DNA of 64,000 nucleotides from Carallia brachiata (GCA_021464245.1 JADCRB010000040.1:637840-701839), one strand, 5' to 3'; numbered from the stretch's first letter, positions 51,192 through 63,808 are shown. A program made the numbers and translations. Notes: generated by a model from the sequence alone, not told the origin.

Positions 51192-52790
51192 TTAAAATCT
51201 TCGTGGGACGTTTACAAGCTTTGCACGCCCAGTTTTTGGATCCACCTGCACCATGAGACCAAGTTCAGCAAGTTCAGGCAAGTCCACAGATCCTTGATTC
51301 TTCAATTCTTCAACCACCTCTTGATTTTCTAAGTTCCCTCCCAATAATTCCTTACAGCCAATATGCCCCACTCCCGTAGAAAAGGGTTGTCTTCATCTAT
51401 ATTACACTGTTGTAACAGCAGCAAAATCCCATCCTTCTCCCTAATCTCATCCTGCACATACTTTCTTCCGCACGCACAATTTCCAATGACTGTAACAATG
51501 TCTCTCCGGAATCCTTTATAAGGGCATACTTTAGAGGAGCAGGAAAGAGCAGCTTCTTGGTTCTCATTCTGCTTGATGGCTTTCCTGACTATAGCAGAAG
51601 GCTCAAGCTCACGGAGCAAGCCTAAAAGCAATTGGAGAAGTCCAGATGACAGAAGCGTATCAACTGCATCACCTAAATCATCCACAATGCCAGCCTTACA
51701 ATCCTGGCCACAAATGCCCTTTAGAATTGTGAGCGAGTACCCAAGAACATTAACTGTAGCAGATCCAGTTGGAAGACCATTTTTGCCTTTCAAATCAAAT
51801 CTTACATTTCCAACGGATTTCTTGAATATTCCAAAAACACAAAGTGCAAAATCATTTGAAAATTTTATTTCCCGGATTATTTGTTCCTCCAAGATATGTG
51901 ACAGAAAACTCAAAATATATGCTTGTTCTGATGAAAAGCAACCAATCAAGTTAACATCTTCAACGTTTTGAGAATCAGCATCGCGAAATAATACGGAGAA
52001 CAGTTGAGGGAAGTAAATTTGCTCCATGCAAATCCTTGCGAGAAGAAATACCAGCGACTCATCTCGATAGCCAACTGGAACCCAAAAAAAAAAAAAAATC
52101 CAGGAAATGAAGCCCAAAAGACGAAACAAAACACACATAGAGAGCAAAACAAACCAGAATTTTACCTGCAGACACGGTCCTAACAATTTCAGCCAAAACA
52201 GGCAACCCTTGATCTCCACAAAGCTCGCAATCCGGCCGGGGCTTCGATGAACGCAATTATGGATCAACATACAAAGAGGATCACAAGTCTCCCGACTACG
52301 GACCATTGCAAGTTCACTAACTCGCTGGGAAAATACTGACGCCAAATAGCTCGTTGACGTTCCTCTCCAGTCAAAGAGACATTTTCCAAAACTTGCAATC
52401 CCAAACGGATGATCCCATGATCCGGACCACCACCGGTGATCCCTCCTAGCCTGGCGGACCTCAGGATCGTTAAAACAACAGCAACCCATTCAGGGCAATA
52501 AAGGAGTCTTGCAAGGCAATTTCTCCGCACATAAGTTTCTCAGCAGCTTTAAAGCGAGCACGAGGTGTTTACGAGCAGAAGGGTAGGGTAGGGATCGGCT
52601 AAGCTCGAGGACAGCGGGGAGAATATTCTTAGAAGCAAGGTCTGATCGGCCATCATCGGTTTTGAAGCTGCTTAAGAATTTCAAGAGAATCTTTCAGGCT
52701 GGATGATTCTGAAGCTGTAAACAATGGCTGGAGGACATCTCTCTTCGGAAACAGCCCCATGAATGATTCTTCGTCCATATCGTGATCCAT
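51192..52790 (-). pseudogene. ATXN10: Ataxin-10-like armadillo protein, frame-broken
   Basis: Plant homologue of ataxin-10, an ARM/HEAT-type helical-repeat protein of uncertain cellular role. Two exons: 52166-52790 (start ATG 52790, MDHDMDEESFMGLFPKRD) and 51192-52074 (stop 51192-51194), with an intron 52075-52165 (GT..AG). Recognisable: SARKHLVLALKLLRNLC, IIRLGLQVLENVSLTGEE, RSRETCDPLCMLIHNC, GLPVLAEIVRTVSAG, GYRDESLVFLLARIC, and the C-terminal domain YKGFRRDIVTVIGNCACGRK, QDEIREKDGILLLLQQCN, EDNPFLREWG, ending AKLVNVPRRF. The frame is lost near 52670-52680, 52524, 52485, 52319, 52226 and 51334-51348. Most are one base missing from a run of identical bases. It may be a pseudogene, or an intact gene with assembly errors; the error style favours the latter. 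Confidence 0.85.
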
Positions 52791-53849
52791 TGACAAGCCA
52801 GATATCAGAAAACCCGCGTAGAAGAGCAGTTTTTTCGTTCACTGAGACAAATTAACAAACAACTGGTCTGCAGGCAACCGGGGGAATTAGGGTTAGGCAG
52901 CAGCCGAGCGAGACGTTGCCGTTTCAATTACCTTCCACAACTGATCAAGTTGAGGCCTAGGCTTTCATTAATCTGATAACGCCTGAGAATAATAATGGAG
53001 CACACAAAATAAGAGAGACCCACCAAACTCCTAATCCTAATTGAGTACTAAAAATATACCAAATAAAACTCAACAAGTCTAATATATACTCAAATAATAA
53101 TAAATAATTAATACAAATTGAATTCTACTCGCATAATAATAGTCTACTAATCTAAATTAATTTCAACCCCCCCCCCCCCTTTTTTTTTCTCTCCGGTTGG
53201 GACTTTTCTGCCGTTTTGTTTGGTTATCAATTTCATTCTCTTTAGTTTTTTTATAACAAGGAATAATAAAAGACAATCTTATAAGAGTTGTTAATACAAT
53301 ATTCTACTATTCAAAATGGTAATGTAGATAATAATCTAACATACTTCTCTTGTATTAACTCAAATTCGAGTTTTCTTATTGATGTCTACCATTAATATAT
53401 TATGTTTTATATCGAAAATACGTAATAATTTCAAACTCGTAATTGTTCAAAAAAGAAGTCTAACACAATATTTTATTACTTCGACTCTCTATTTGAAACA
53501 TTGAATGTACGGAAGAATTCGAAGTTGAGATTAAGAATCTAATCCAATCAATTTTACCTTCCACTATGTATTAGCTACTTCGTTATTATTTTCCTGCTTC
53601 CTAGATCCTCGAGTGAATTGTGGGGATGTCCCAGTGTCAGAGATGTTCAACAGCTCTGCTAGTTGCTGCAATTGCTTTTTCGATTGTCCTTTTCGCTCTG
53701 CAAGGTCGAGTTTTTTTTTGCTGATTTCTTCGACGGTTTTGTTTGATTACATTGTATTATGCTTCTTAAAAAAATAAAATAAAATAAAATAAAATGATGT
53801 CTTGCTAAAATCCACAAGAGCCAAGATGCTAGCCAATGCCACTTTTTGA
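52791..53849. other. Intergenic DNA
   Basis: Probable leader of the ataxin-10 gene up to about 52950, then AT-rich spacer with a C-run followed by a T-run (53167-53190). No gene seen. Confidence 0.45.
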
Positions 53850-54035
53850 GAGAGAAAGATGTCAATTTGTATCCCAAATGATTGCCTCTCCTTGCTGCAA
53901 TTCCTTCTTTTCAACAAACTTGTCGTCTTTGTTGCACTTATGAAGCAAGTTTTTATACTTTCCTGCAATCTGCCAAAGCTTTCTGCTGCAACTTTTGTCT
54001 TAAAAGTCCACTTAATCTCCTCATAAACCAACACA
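53850..54035 (+). repeat. Diverged LTR end related to TRIM-1/TRIM-2
   Basis: GAGAGAAAGATGTCAATTTG, GATTGCCTCTCCTTGCTGCA, CTGCAACTTTTGTC and CATAAACCAACA match, in order, the right half of the TRIM LTRs. The end is followed by GGGCATCAACA where those elements have the primer-binding site. This looks like a third, older relative or fragment; its left part was not matched. Confidence 0.5.
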
Positions 54036-55050
54036 GGGCATCAACAAGAACTTTTGGTATTTGTATTCTCTACCCAACACTTTCTTTATATTGCAAAATG
54101 ACTTCCTCTTGTTTGTTTTCTTTCCTTTCCCCCCCCCCCCCCCAAAGAAACCTTACTTGTTTCGATGTAACGTTTTACAGCCGATGGTTTGAAATTATAT
54201 CATAGAACTTTTTTATATGGCAAGGAGATATCATAGATCAACAAAGAGTATAGATTGTGCTATAAATGTTATTAGTATGTTTGGCCTTTACTTAGTATAA
54301 TAAGCGGCACCATTGTATTGAAAAAGGAGCAATGGCAATTGCTAAGAACTACCAAAATTTTGAGATGTTAAAATGTATTTAAAAAGAAATTGTATTACCC
54401 CCGATCCTTCTGTCCAACCCAACAAACTCACAGTTTTTTTTGGGACGTTGTGATCTAATTATTAAAAAATTTTATTTATATCATGTAATCATGAATTCAA
54501 ATCTTTCTTAAGACATTTGATAAAATTAAATATACATCGAACTAATGATATTGTTGAGTTCGGTGTAGACTGAGCAAGATTTAATTTAGTATAAAGGCAG
54601 AGCTCCTCAAGACAATCGAGAACATATGAGTAACATCTCTGAACAACTGTGCATACAGATTATAGAGACCTCATCTTTCTGCAAAAGAATCTAGCAATGC
54701 CAACAAAAATTTAGAAAAAAAAAAAAAAAGAGCCAGAAATGAGAAAACTTTTGCCAACAAGAACACCACAATATCAATCTCTCTCTCTCTCTTTTTTAAG
54801 CCAACACCGCGATATCAATCTCAAAGTGCTTTCAAACTTGCTTTTCTAGCGGAACCACCCACTTTTGATTATTGAATTTCTTTTCAGGTACACATATGGT
54901 TACATTTGCAAATTCTGGACAGCTAATTGACTCAGAATTCAAGCTGGTCACTATACTACAGGTTTGGAATCCTCAACTCTGTAAAGAATGAAAACTCAGA
55001 AGTGCCAACTTCTTGCAACATCCCAAATCTTTGTGGCACTGGCATGCCTG
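54036..55050. other. Intergenic DNA / PEX16 3' flank
   Basis: Contains a 16-base C run at 54129-54144, a CT repeat near 54778-54792, and AT-rich spacer. No gene seen. Confidence 0.45.
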
Positions 55051-57376
55051 TCATGATCCTGACATGTATGTGTATCGAGATTGAGCTCCAATAAGAAGCT
55101 CCACAAGTTTCCCTGCAAATTAAAAATAATGCAATTTCTTCGATCAAATTAGTAGAGACACTGTTCAAAATAGTTGATGCAACATAACGTCAGTTCAAGC
55201 AGAAAATAAATCAAACGTACCTGTTAGGAGCCCAATAATTGGAACAGGCTCCATCAGTTTTTCAGCACTTTCCAGTCTTCGCCTGGCATAAGTAACCGGT
55301 ATTGTTTTGGTTCTTGCTTCACTTAAGAAAAATATATAATTACACGAATTCAAAAAACATCAGTACCTCGTATACTTGCCAAAGAATGGATCTCTCATAA
55401 GATAAAGTGCCCACAGTAATTTCCTTCTCTTTAACTGTTGAAGAATAAAATCACCACACATTCACTTTAAATCTATCAATCTAATAACCACTCATTTCAA
55501 CAATTATTGTTTATCAAAAGATCGACTGATTCATTCATAAGGTTTATGAGGTGGATTGATTCACGGTTATGAGAAGAGGTCAAACCTCATCTTGCTCAGA
55601 GACAGTCAGATAAAACTTTTGGTCTTTTCCACCATATCTTAAGTTTATAACTTTTGTAAGGATGCCCGTTCCAATGAAATCCACACCCAGAGAAAGAAAC
55701 CAAGGGATCCATGATCGAATTCCATATTTCCGGATAAGTAGAACATAAATTAAGGGTCTGGTGATAAAAAGAAACTCTTCCATAAGAAAATGCCCCACGA
55801 ACACCTTTCTCATTCTCAGATATTATCATGGACAGTGTTGGCCCCTCGACTGCTGGAGCTGTAAATGCATAATTGCAGATGTCAGTGATGTTGAGGCATA
55901 AACTATAATCAATTTTCATGCAAAATAAAGGAACTGTCAATAGAGAAGCAAGTCATTACATGAAGGCTCCATAATTGCATGCTGAAGTTGAATCCTACGC
56001 AGCCATACTGGTTCAGAAACCATCCTAGCATTTTCTCCAAACCTGCTCAATGCAGACAGTGCTCTCCCTTCTAGATTCCATTGGTTATGTCCATTAATAG
56101 TGTGTGAATGACCAGGCCCGAGATGACCTCCATGCTTTGCAGCACCCCTAGGACGTTGCTGAGCATTTGAAAAATCCAAATTTGTTTCAGTATTTGGTGT
56201 CTCTCCTCCGTGTAGAAGCATCTTATAACCACTGTTCCGGAACAGAGCCAACCTCACTAACACCCTGGGTTTAAGAGTTAGCAAACATAAATAGTGTCAA
56301 TGTCTGAAATGTGTCCAAACTAAATATATTATTTGCACGAATTTATCAACAAATGTAGCATACTTGGTTGCTTCCGTAACAGCAATGAAATTCCATTTCT
56401 TGTCCTCGCCACAGTGATGTATCGCAACAACTTCAACTAATGTCTCCAGATCCTTTATCGCAGATATGCATAACGAGTAAGGGAAAGAATAAGGCTCTGC
56501 AGAGCTTGACGGCATCTGGATTGGTGTCGTATCGATTATATGTTGATTGACGGCAGTTATTATGCCCAAGAAAGCAGTTACTGCAGAAGATTACTAAATT
56601 GCTAAATAAAACGCCATTTTTTTAGCATTGCATGAAAATCCAACACAAAAAGAAAGGGAAAGTTAATCCATGCAATGAATCAGAAACTGACAAAGTAGCA
56701 GCCAAATGTTACCAAAATTTCACAAAACCTGCTTCTGGTCCAATCTCCGAAGCAGAGAACCGTTCTGGAAGAAGCCATGTCAAACCCTGTACAACACAAT
56801 TCAATACCAACGGGAAACAACATCAAAATAGCGCAATATACTTAATTTATCAGAATTTCCTCATCTATAACAATAAGCTACTGCCAACCAAATCGAAATC
56901 CAAAAAAAAATAAGTAAATAAATAATCAACACGCCACACAAGTTTGTTCATCTGGGTTAGACTTGAAGATCAAACAGCCCATCACACATCCTAAAGCATT
57001 GGCCTAACATCCTAAAGCACTGGCCTATGGAATATCTTTTCAGAGAATCACACATTCCATCGGGACGACGAATCAACTATGATCAAAAGACAAAAATGAT
57101 AATATAGTCGTTAGTCTATATCAAATTGATAAACTCAAACTGGTAATAAAACCTCAAATTAATATCCAGACACAGTTCAAAATTAGCCAATTTCCAAGAT
57201 TCTATGCGTTTCTAAGTAAAGAGTTCATGTCGCGTTAAAAAGGGTTTTTTGAAGCAATCTGTAAACAAGACCACAAGAATTATGTAAACCATAAACAATG
57301 AGCTTACGTTGGCAAGAGACTCCAAGGAGTGAACATAGTCTTTATTTCTCCTAACCCATGTCTTATAAGCCTCCAT
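55051..57376 (-). CDS. PEX16: Peroxisome biogenesis protein PEX16
   Basis: Integral membrane peroxin needed for peroxisome membrane protein insertion and, in Arabidopsis (SHRUNKEN SEED 1), seed storage deposition. Eight exons, minus strand: 57308-57376, 56729-56786, 56364-56580, 55960-56264, 55586-55858, 55367-55434, 55221-55282, 55051-55112. Readable: MEAYKTWVRRNKDYVHSLES, GLTWLLPERFSASEIGPEA, AIKDLETLVEVVAIHHCGE, LALFRNSGYKMLLHGGETPN, NLEGRALSALSRFGENAR, ITRPLIYVLLIRKYGIRSW, ALYLMRDPFFGKYTR, EPVPIIGLLT, and the end RYTYMSGS. Exon lengths sum to 1114, one more than a multiple of three. The extra base lies in the run 55787-55790 (exon 5), after which the frame of the second half starts. Without it the protein would be 370 aa, the usual family size. 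Either a recent null allele or a sequence error. Confidence 0.93.
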
Positions 57377-58538
57377 GGATTCAAACAACAGCTTTCTAAA
57401 TCAAAAAAAAAAAAAACAAAACAAAACAAAAACAAAAGACTGGTAAACAGACTCAAAAGCTCCACAAAATCACTGCATCCAAAGAAACCAGACCAGGCAC
57501 CAAGTCTCGTTCTTTGGCGTTCTTCGACAAGACCCAGAAGAGGAAATACCAAAAAATCGAACCCCTTCTCCGTAATTTTGCGATAGAACGAAGGATGGAT
57601 CGGAAAACTGAAGCGAAGGTTACCAAGAAAGTAGAGAGTAAGAGGAGGCTGACTCATGAATTGGGGCGGAAGAGGATTTTATTTTTAACTAAAACGATTT
57701 TTTCCATCTTGGCCGTTGATCTAGCAAATGTTACGTTGTATTTGGCCGTTAGATGTAAAACGCTATTTTGCGCTGCGGTCCCTCAAAGCGCAAAATAGGA
57801 TGTGCATTCCCCGATGAAGTCTACAGATTGTCTTTTTTTTTCTTTTTTTCTTTTTTTTTATTTGGAGGCCGATTAAATGTTATTTTTAAAAAATTTACAC
57901 TTTTTTTACAATATAAAAAAATTTACATCAATATATCCTATTTTATGACAAATCTCTTATAATTTTATATAAAATGTTACTAATGTAATACTAAAAAAAA
58001 GTTTTATTCTCCAAAAAATTCATCTAAACTGTACAATTTTATTCTGAAAAAATTATGAATAATTCTCTTAAATTTCATTCTCTTTATCATAAATAATTTT
58101 GTACGTGACTCTATTCATATCTATAAAATTTGAGTTTGTATAAGATTTTTCTTTCATTAATTGCATCATACATCAACATATTATAATTACGCAATGAACA
58201 ACAATAATATATTTTGTAAATTCGTAATTGTATATATGTTAACATCTTTCGTGGTAATAAGGGCTATTATATCGAGACAAAAATATTCTCTCAATTCATT
58301 TTGCTATCATTACAATTAAGTTCACCTTATTGTGAGACTTGATTTTCAATTTGCGTGGAAACGAACTTATTTTCTGTGTATTTGCTTCAAAATCCGAACC
58401 TAGCGTAATTAGTTCGAGGATATTGGGACACAAAAATAAAATTATTCTACTTCCAATATTTGAAGATTGTTATTTGTGATCTTTGATCATCCAATCCAAA
58501 AAAAAGGAAGCAATAATAAGAGAGAGGGTGAAACTTAC
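57377..58538. other. PEX16 upstream region and AT-rich spacer
   Basis: 57377-57800 is GC-normal and should hold the PEX16 leader and promoter; I see no convincing TATA box. From 57830 the sequence is AT-rich and gene-free. Confidence 0.45.
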
Positions 58539-58694
58539 TTTGACACTCGAATGAAACAAGAATGCTTTAATGTATCCTGGCGTTTTTACACATAACTCTT
58601 GCCACCGTTGCCAATACATGCTGCCTATTGCTTCAGCTTCTTTTTCTACATCTTCTATTTCTTCTTGGATTTCATCATCATAAGGTGAGGCCAT
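58539..58694 (-). CDS. Exon-like short frame, unknown acidic protein start
   Basis: Minus strand: ATG at 58694, 52 complete codons (MASPYDDEIQEEIEDVEKEA, then IGSMYWQRWQELC, ending FLFHSSVK), followed by a good splice donor GTAAGT. The acidic, Gln/Glu-rich start followed by an aromatic stretch looks like a real N-terminal exon. However, no downstream exon is apparent to the left (57960-58530 is AT-rich). It could be the start of a lost gene or of a transposase. I do not recognise a family. Confidence 0.3.
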
Positions 58695-58715
58695 ATCATG
58701 TCTATGTTTTCCCAA

Positions 58716-59803
58716 TTTTTATGACTTCAAATGTGGAACCTTTTCTTGGTTTCTTTAGGCTATTGTGAAGTTTTTAACTAGTGCTACGATTTTTTATAAT
58801 CAATATTGGTCAGTTGAATTTCAATGACGGTATATTCAATTCCTATCTAACTGCATTATGGAAGGTTTTTAAGAGTATTAAATGGTATGGACCAAACAAG
58901 GAGCATTAAATAGTAGGGAATTAATTAATAAAATTTTTAATTTGATTCTTTTTCCTAAATAAAAATAACAAGATAGAGCCAAAAAAAAAAAAAAAGAAAG
59001 AAAATAACAAGCACTTTTATTTGATGCTAAAATTTTTATGCAGTTTTTATGACAGAAAACACGTCTTAAAACTTATTCTTTATTGCCTATCTAATTTGGT
59101 TGTAATTTTTAATTATTTTTAGTCTTTTAGCTTGTTAAGGATTTTTAGCTAAGAATAAACAATGTAAAATAAAAGATTATATCATTTGAATCGTATATTT
59201 TAATGTTACAAATATATTTTCACTATAAATCTTAACCATATATCCTTTTCAAAATATTTTAAATTTTTTATGAATTTTAATAGTTTACTTTTAGTTTTTA
59301 TTTTGTTTTAAAAAATTGTTGAATTATTTTGTAATTTTATAACCATTTTATTTGTAAGAATTTTTTACTTTTTTTTTAATTTTTTAAATTTTCAAGATTT
59401 TTTATAAAAATATCGGGTCATCAAAATGATAGTGTGACTAATTCACAGGTCAATCAGAACTCAACTTGAATCTAAACAATCCAAACGAATTTGATCTAAA
59501 ATTAACCTGACTTAAAATAACTTTTATTTAAATTGACCTAACCTAAATTTGACCGATAACACCTCTAAATCGAGCCCAGCCCAGGCGTGCGTGTCCTCAA
59601 TAGGCCCAACCTTCCGTCAAAAAGTATTGCCACGGCAAATTTCTGATGACGATGTCGCTTTATTTCGATTTTCCAAAAAGACAAAAAAACAAAAAACAAA
59701 AAACGAAAAACCTCGACGTGGTTTGGCGTGTTTCGAAGTCCGTCTGCAGGAAGTACAAGAAGTCCGTCCACAGGGGTTTTGATTTTGAGCAGAGACAGAG
59801 AAT
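58716..59803. other. Spacer and URM1 promoter/leader
   Basis: AT-rich up to about 59540, then GC-normal promoter and leader of URM1. An A-run at 58981-58994 and A-rich repeats at 59680-59710. No gene seen. Confidence 0.45.
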
Positions 59804-60935
59804 ATGCAACTCACTCTCGAATTCGGGTAAATATTTTTCTTTTTTTGTGCAACAAAATTTAATTTTTTTTTCGTTTTTAATTTGGGAAAATTTCCATGGA
59901 TGATTTAAGGGTTTTATTGTTGTAGCTGTCAATAATTCTCTGACTTTGAGCCTTTCATATGTCCTATGCAGTGGGGGACTAGAGCTTCTCTGTGAGTCTG
60001 TAAAGGTTCATAATGTTAACGTTGACCCCAAAAATGGATCAGGGAAGGTAAATTTGTTCTGTTTTTGCGCATTAAGAGACTCTTTTGATCATGAACTAGA
60101 CTACGATAAAAGTAGCTCGTTTTATAAGTTTTACACTCCCTTTTTAATATTAGAACTCGAGACCGAGGATTTAATATTAGTTAGGTGATTGGAGGCGGTG
60201 ACTTCTAGGATATGGGATTCGAACCCCAGTTCCAAAGGACCAAAAGCAAAAAGAACTCAAGACCTACTCGGACGTCTCTTGAGGGAACAAATATAAATTT
60301 GTTTTTCGCTCTGAATGGTTTTGCGTTCATACAGTATAAATGAAGACCTTTTGTTTTTTTGTTAAGAAAAATGAATTACTGTATAAAGCTTGAATTTCCT
60401 GCAAAATGTATCTGGATAATGGATGTTAATGCTTGCTTTGTTTTGCAGTTAACGATGAAAGATTTGCTTGCTTGGGTTCGTACAAATTTGATCAAAGAGA
60501 GGCCTGAAATGTTTATGAAAGGAGATTCAGTGTAAGTTCTTTTTTCCTAATAATAATTACATATGCTCAATGACAAAACTATGTTAATCAGCCTTTTTGT
60601 AGAGTGATACTGAGGGTTGTCCATCCCGCAGGCCATATGACATGAGTTAGATTTTCCAATATCATAGCCTTAAACACGAAAAGCTCTGCACGAACTGTGA
60701 AATTCTTTTCAGAGGGTAGTAATAATCTGGACATTCCTTTTGTAGGACTTAGAAGCTACTAATATAATAGATGCCATTTTATGTTAAAATGAGTTGAGAT
60801 CATGATTTGTCACACAGGAGACCTGGTGTTCTAGTCCTTGTGAATGATTGTGATTGGGAGCTCAGCGGCCAACTTGATACAATAGTAGAAGAGAAGGATA
60901 CTGTGGTCTTCATTTCAACCCTGCACGGAGGGTAG
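59804..60935 (+). CDS. URM1: Ubiquitin-related modifier 1 (URM1)
   Basis: Small beta-grasp sulfur carrier that supplies sulfur for 2-thiolation of wobble uridine in cytosolic tRNAs and can also be conjugated to proteins. Four exons: 59804-59826, 59972-60047, 60449-60531, 60818-60935, together exactly 300 nt, giving 99 aa plus stop. All borders are GT..AG. Sequence landmarks: [72 protein letters not shown]. The C-terminal Gly-Gly, needed for thiocarboxylate formation, is intact, and length matches the family. No damage is seen. Intron 2 contains a tRNA Box B-like phrase (minus strand, near 60210-60226), perhaps a SINE trace. Confidence 0.96.
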
Positions 60936-62594
60936 CTTTTTTTTTTTAGCTGAGTTGATGTGTTCTGGATTCTTTTCTACAAATTGGCCATTTCAACTTT
61001 GAACTTTATTAGCTATTGAAGATTCTGTATCAATGCTGATGCTTAAGTCATATAGGAGGAAGATGGATTGTGATTTCTTTCTACTCTAAAATGTATTGAT
61101 ACTTTGCTAGGTTGCTGCTATGAAAGAAAGTTCCGAAAAATGAAATTGTAGAAGCAATACTATTCCTGGCCAAATGAGATGCATCAAGAACAAGAAACTA
61201 CAACATTCATGTTGACCAACAAAAAAAAAAAACTACGACCTTCATGTCTCTTCAAGATCATCCCCTAGAGCACATTGATTGGGCCATTCCTTTGAGCTGT
61301 AAATGCCGTGGCAATCGAAGGCGCAAGAGAAATTTAATTCGATTAAAGAGTATTCTCATTATTGCATAACTGTATAATGCCGTTAAAAAACCGCTACTCA
61401 ATTCACCAAAAACCGACTAATCTGCATCGTACGTTCCCGCATCACCAAAGCTGCAAAAGGGAAGAAAAAAAAATTCATCCGTTCTTAATTTTTCAAATCT
61501 GTCCTATCGGTAGTTTTGAAAGTTTGAAAACCGAGGACTATTGGTCTGTCTGCCCTTACTGATTATTTAGAAAATCGTTTTTCAAACAATTGTTTTCTAC
61601 TAGAAGTTACAAATGCAATTCTTCAATTTTCAGCAGCTCATTCAATCGATATACGGAACTTAATTTCCTTCACACGCCAAAAATGGAATTACCTTAGTTC
61701 TCAAATTGTGTGGCAAAAATGGGAGCTGGTTGAAAAGATGATTTGGCAGCGTGTCTGTCGGGGTTTCTTTTTGTCTTTTTATCACAATTTCTTGGATCTG
61801 ATCTATTGCTTGGGGAGATGTTGCCTTTTGCAGGGATGCCTTTCTAATGTGGACTTGTTAGAATAGGCGTAATGCGTGCAAATAAGTACTGCAAGTAATC
61901 AGCATATTCTCTGGGAGTTTATCCACATAATCTGGTGCAAGTTGTTTTCTCACTTTTGTCAATGTAAACATTGGCCATGTAACAGATGATATAGTAAAAA
62001 TTTGAGACAAATTCATATAATTTTAAACTGCCCAAACTGTCCACAACCAATCCGCAAATGACATATTGGTTTGGACAGTTGAGATGGTTGGCGGATTGAT
62101 ATCCATTTGGATGTAAAATGCCTCTTAAATCTGTCAAATCCAATCTGCGAACGCCTACTAACATTCACAGCCATCCATATGGGCTTATATGGTTTCACCT
62201 TTCATCCGGAATGCCCTCATGCAGGTACAATCTTTGATAATCAAAGACCCAAGCCTGGACCATCATCATTGCGAATCCAGCTATTTCATAAACAAATACC
62301 ATACAACACTTATCATGTGAAAATTGTCCTTTCTTTTCAATGGAGCAAAGAATATCCTACGATCTAAGATTGGTACATCAACGCAGTGCCTCCAACATAG
62401 TTTAATAGTGGTATAAAGCATGGAATTAAGACTCCACACTTATTGTGACTGCAAACGTCTGTAAGAATACTCTTAAATAAATTGATCCGCGAAACATCGT
62501 CCCAAATTTGATAAATATACACTTCCCCTTACGCAGTCCAATGTGAGTGAAATCTGCCTGGATGTAGCTCCGCCACACTAGATCAAAGGCATAG
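60936..62594. other. Intergenic DNA between URM1 and GET3a
   Basis: No coding frame of interest. 62040-62180 carries GGATTGATATCCATTTGGAT and related phrases resembling the arms of the TIR element at 26956-30471, perhaps a relative. The last part is the 3' flank of both convergent genes. Confidence 0.45.
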
Positions 62595-63479
62595 TTAGGC
62601 CTTTTGCTTTCCTTTTCGAAGTCTCTCTAGTTCTGCTTCAGCATTCTGTAACTGTTGCCTAAGGGAAGATATCCTCTGCTCCAATCCTTCAACTGTGTTT
62701 CTACTTGTGGAAGGCTGATACAAAGACAGGAAATGCCTTGAAAAAGCTTGCAGAGCTCCAACTCCAGTAACCTATGTAATCAGGAAATAGCCAATCAAAG
62801 GGATCATCAACTTATGAAAAATACGTCTAATCTCTAAATGTGAAAAGTTCAGAAAGCAATGGCAAGAAAGCATCACACAGATGCAAGAAGTCACAAACAA
62901 ATGCAACTGACTTTTGTGTATTTTCCAAGGAGAAAAGAAAAAAAAAAAAAAAGGAAAATGGTTCAAATGGAGAGTAAATGGAGCTAGAAAAAGGGATCTG
63001 CGTTTGTCAAAATGTAGATGGAAAATAGCATAAAAATTTTCAAAACATGAGGACATCGATAATCCATTTATGTAGAGGGCACTATATTTATGCAGCTAAA
63101 ATATCTATCGAATTATGGCACTGTGTGGGGTACCTCTTCTGGGAGCAATGGGAGCTTGGTGATGTGAAAGTCATCATACAGCATGTAGAACTGATCAAGG
63201 TACTTTTGTTGCATTTGCATTCTCGCTTTGAGCAATTTGGACTCAACATCTATAACAATAGAGCAGACCAAACAGTCAAACTTGTATTGCAGCAAGAATA
63301 TATAAACCCAAAAGCTGAACAAGTGCCATGGGGAACAGACCTTCTTCATCGTAAATTACTTGGTTGATGATAATGTTGTGTGTATCTATCTCAAACTTAG
63401 CAAGTTCCTGGACCAATCTCTCTGTTTCATAGAGAGAAAGGAACTCTGGAATGCAAACACAGACAAATGTTGTTAAATC
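62595..63479 (-). CDS. GET3A: GET3a-type ATPase, C-terminal exons (partial)
   Basis: Cytosolic homodimeric P-loop ATPase that carries tail-anchored membrane proteins to the ER receptor (GET/TRC40 pathway; ArsA family). Three exons are visible on the minus strand: 63341-63479, 63134-63249, 62595-62771 (stop 62595-62597), all with GT..AG borders and continuous frame. Landmarks: [40 protein letters not shown] (the NQV holds the adenine-contacting Asn), [52 protein letters not shown], and a C-terminal coiled helix [20 protein letters not shown]. The CxxC zinc pair of animal and fungal GET3 is absent, as in Arabidopsis GET3a. The P-loop and switch exons must lie beyond the right edge; 63480-64000 appears to be intron. 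Confidence 0.92.
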
Positions 63480-63808
63480 CTACAACAAAAGGAACAAAAG
63501 TGGGTTAGATAGATATTGCGAGACAGAATTTGAAAATTATCTTAAAAAATTGGCAACTTCAACAGCTCATCAGAATGGCCAGCTAAATTGTATGAGTTTT
63601 ACGATGATAACATATCAAGATGGAAGCCATTACTCAAATCATATAAAACTACAATTATATCAAGCTCGATGATTAGCTGAAAAGGTAAAAAGAAAGAACA
63701 AGAGAACTGTTTGGCTTTTTCAATTATTTCTCTAGACGAAGCAGCAACACATTTTCTTCTATTTTAACCAAATTAGAAGAAAAAGGCCATAAAACTAGGA
63801 ATATCAAC

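Noticed and set aside
54129..54144. 16-base C run and similar C/T runs at 53167-53190 and 42849-42857
   Set aside because: Simple homopolymers, likely to have unreliable length; no function is supported.
60195..60240. tRNA-like T-arm GGGGTTCGAATCCC (minus strand) in URM1 intron 2
   Set aside because: No acceptor stem, D-arm or anticodon arm can be drawn around it. At most it is a Box B trace of a SINE.
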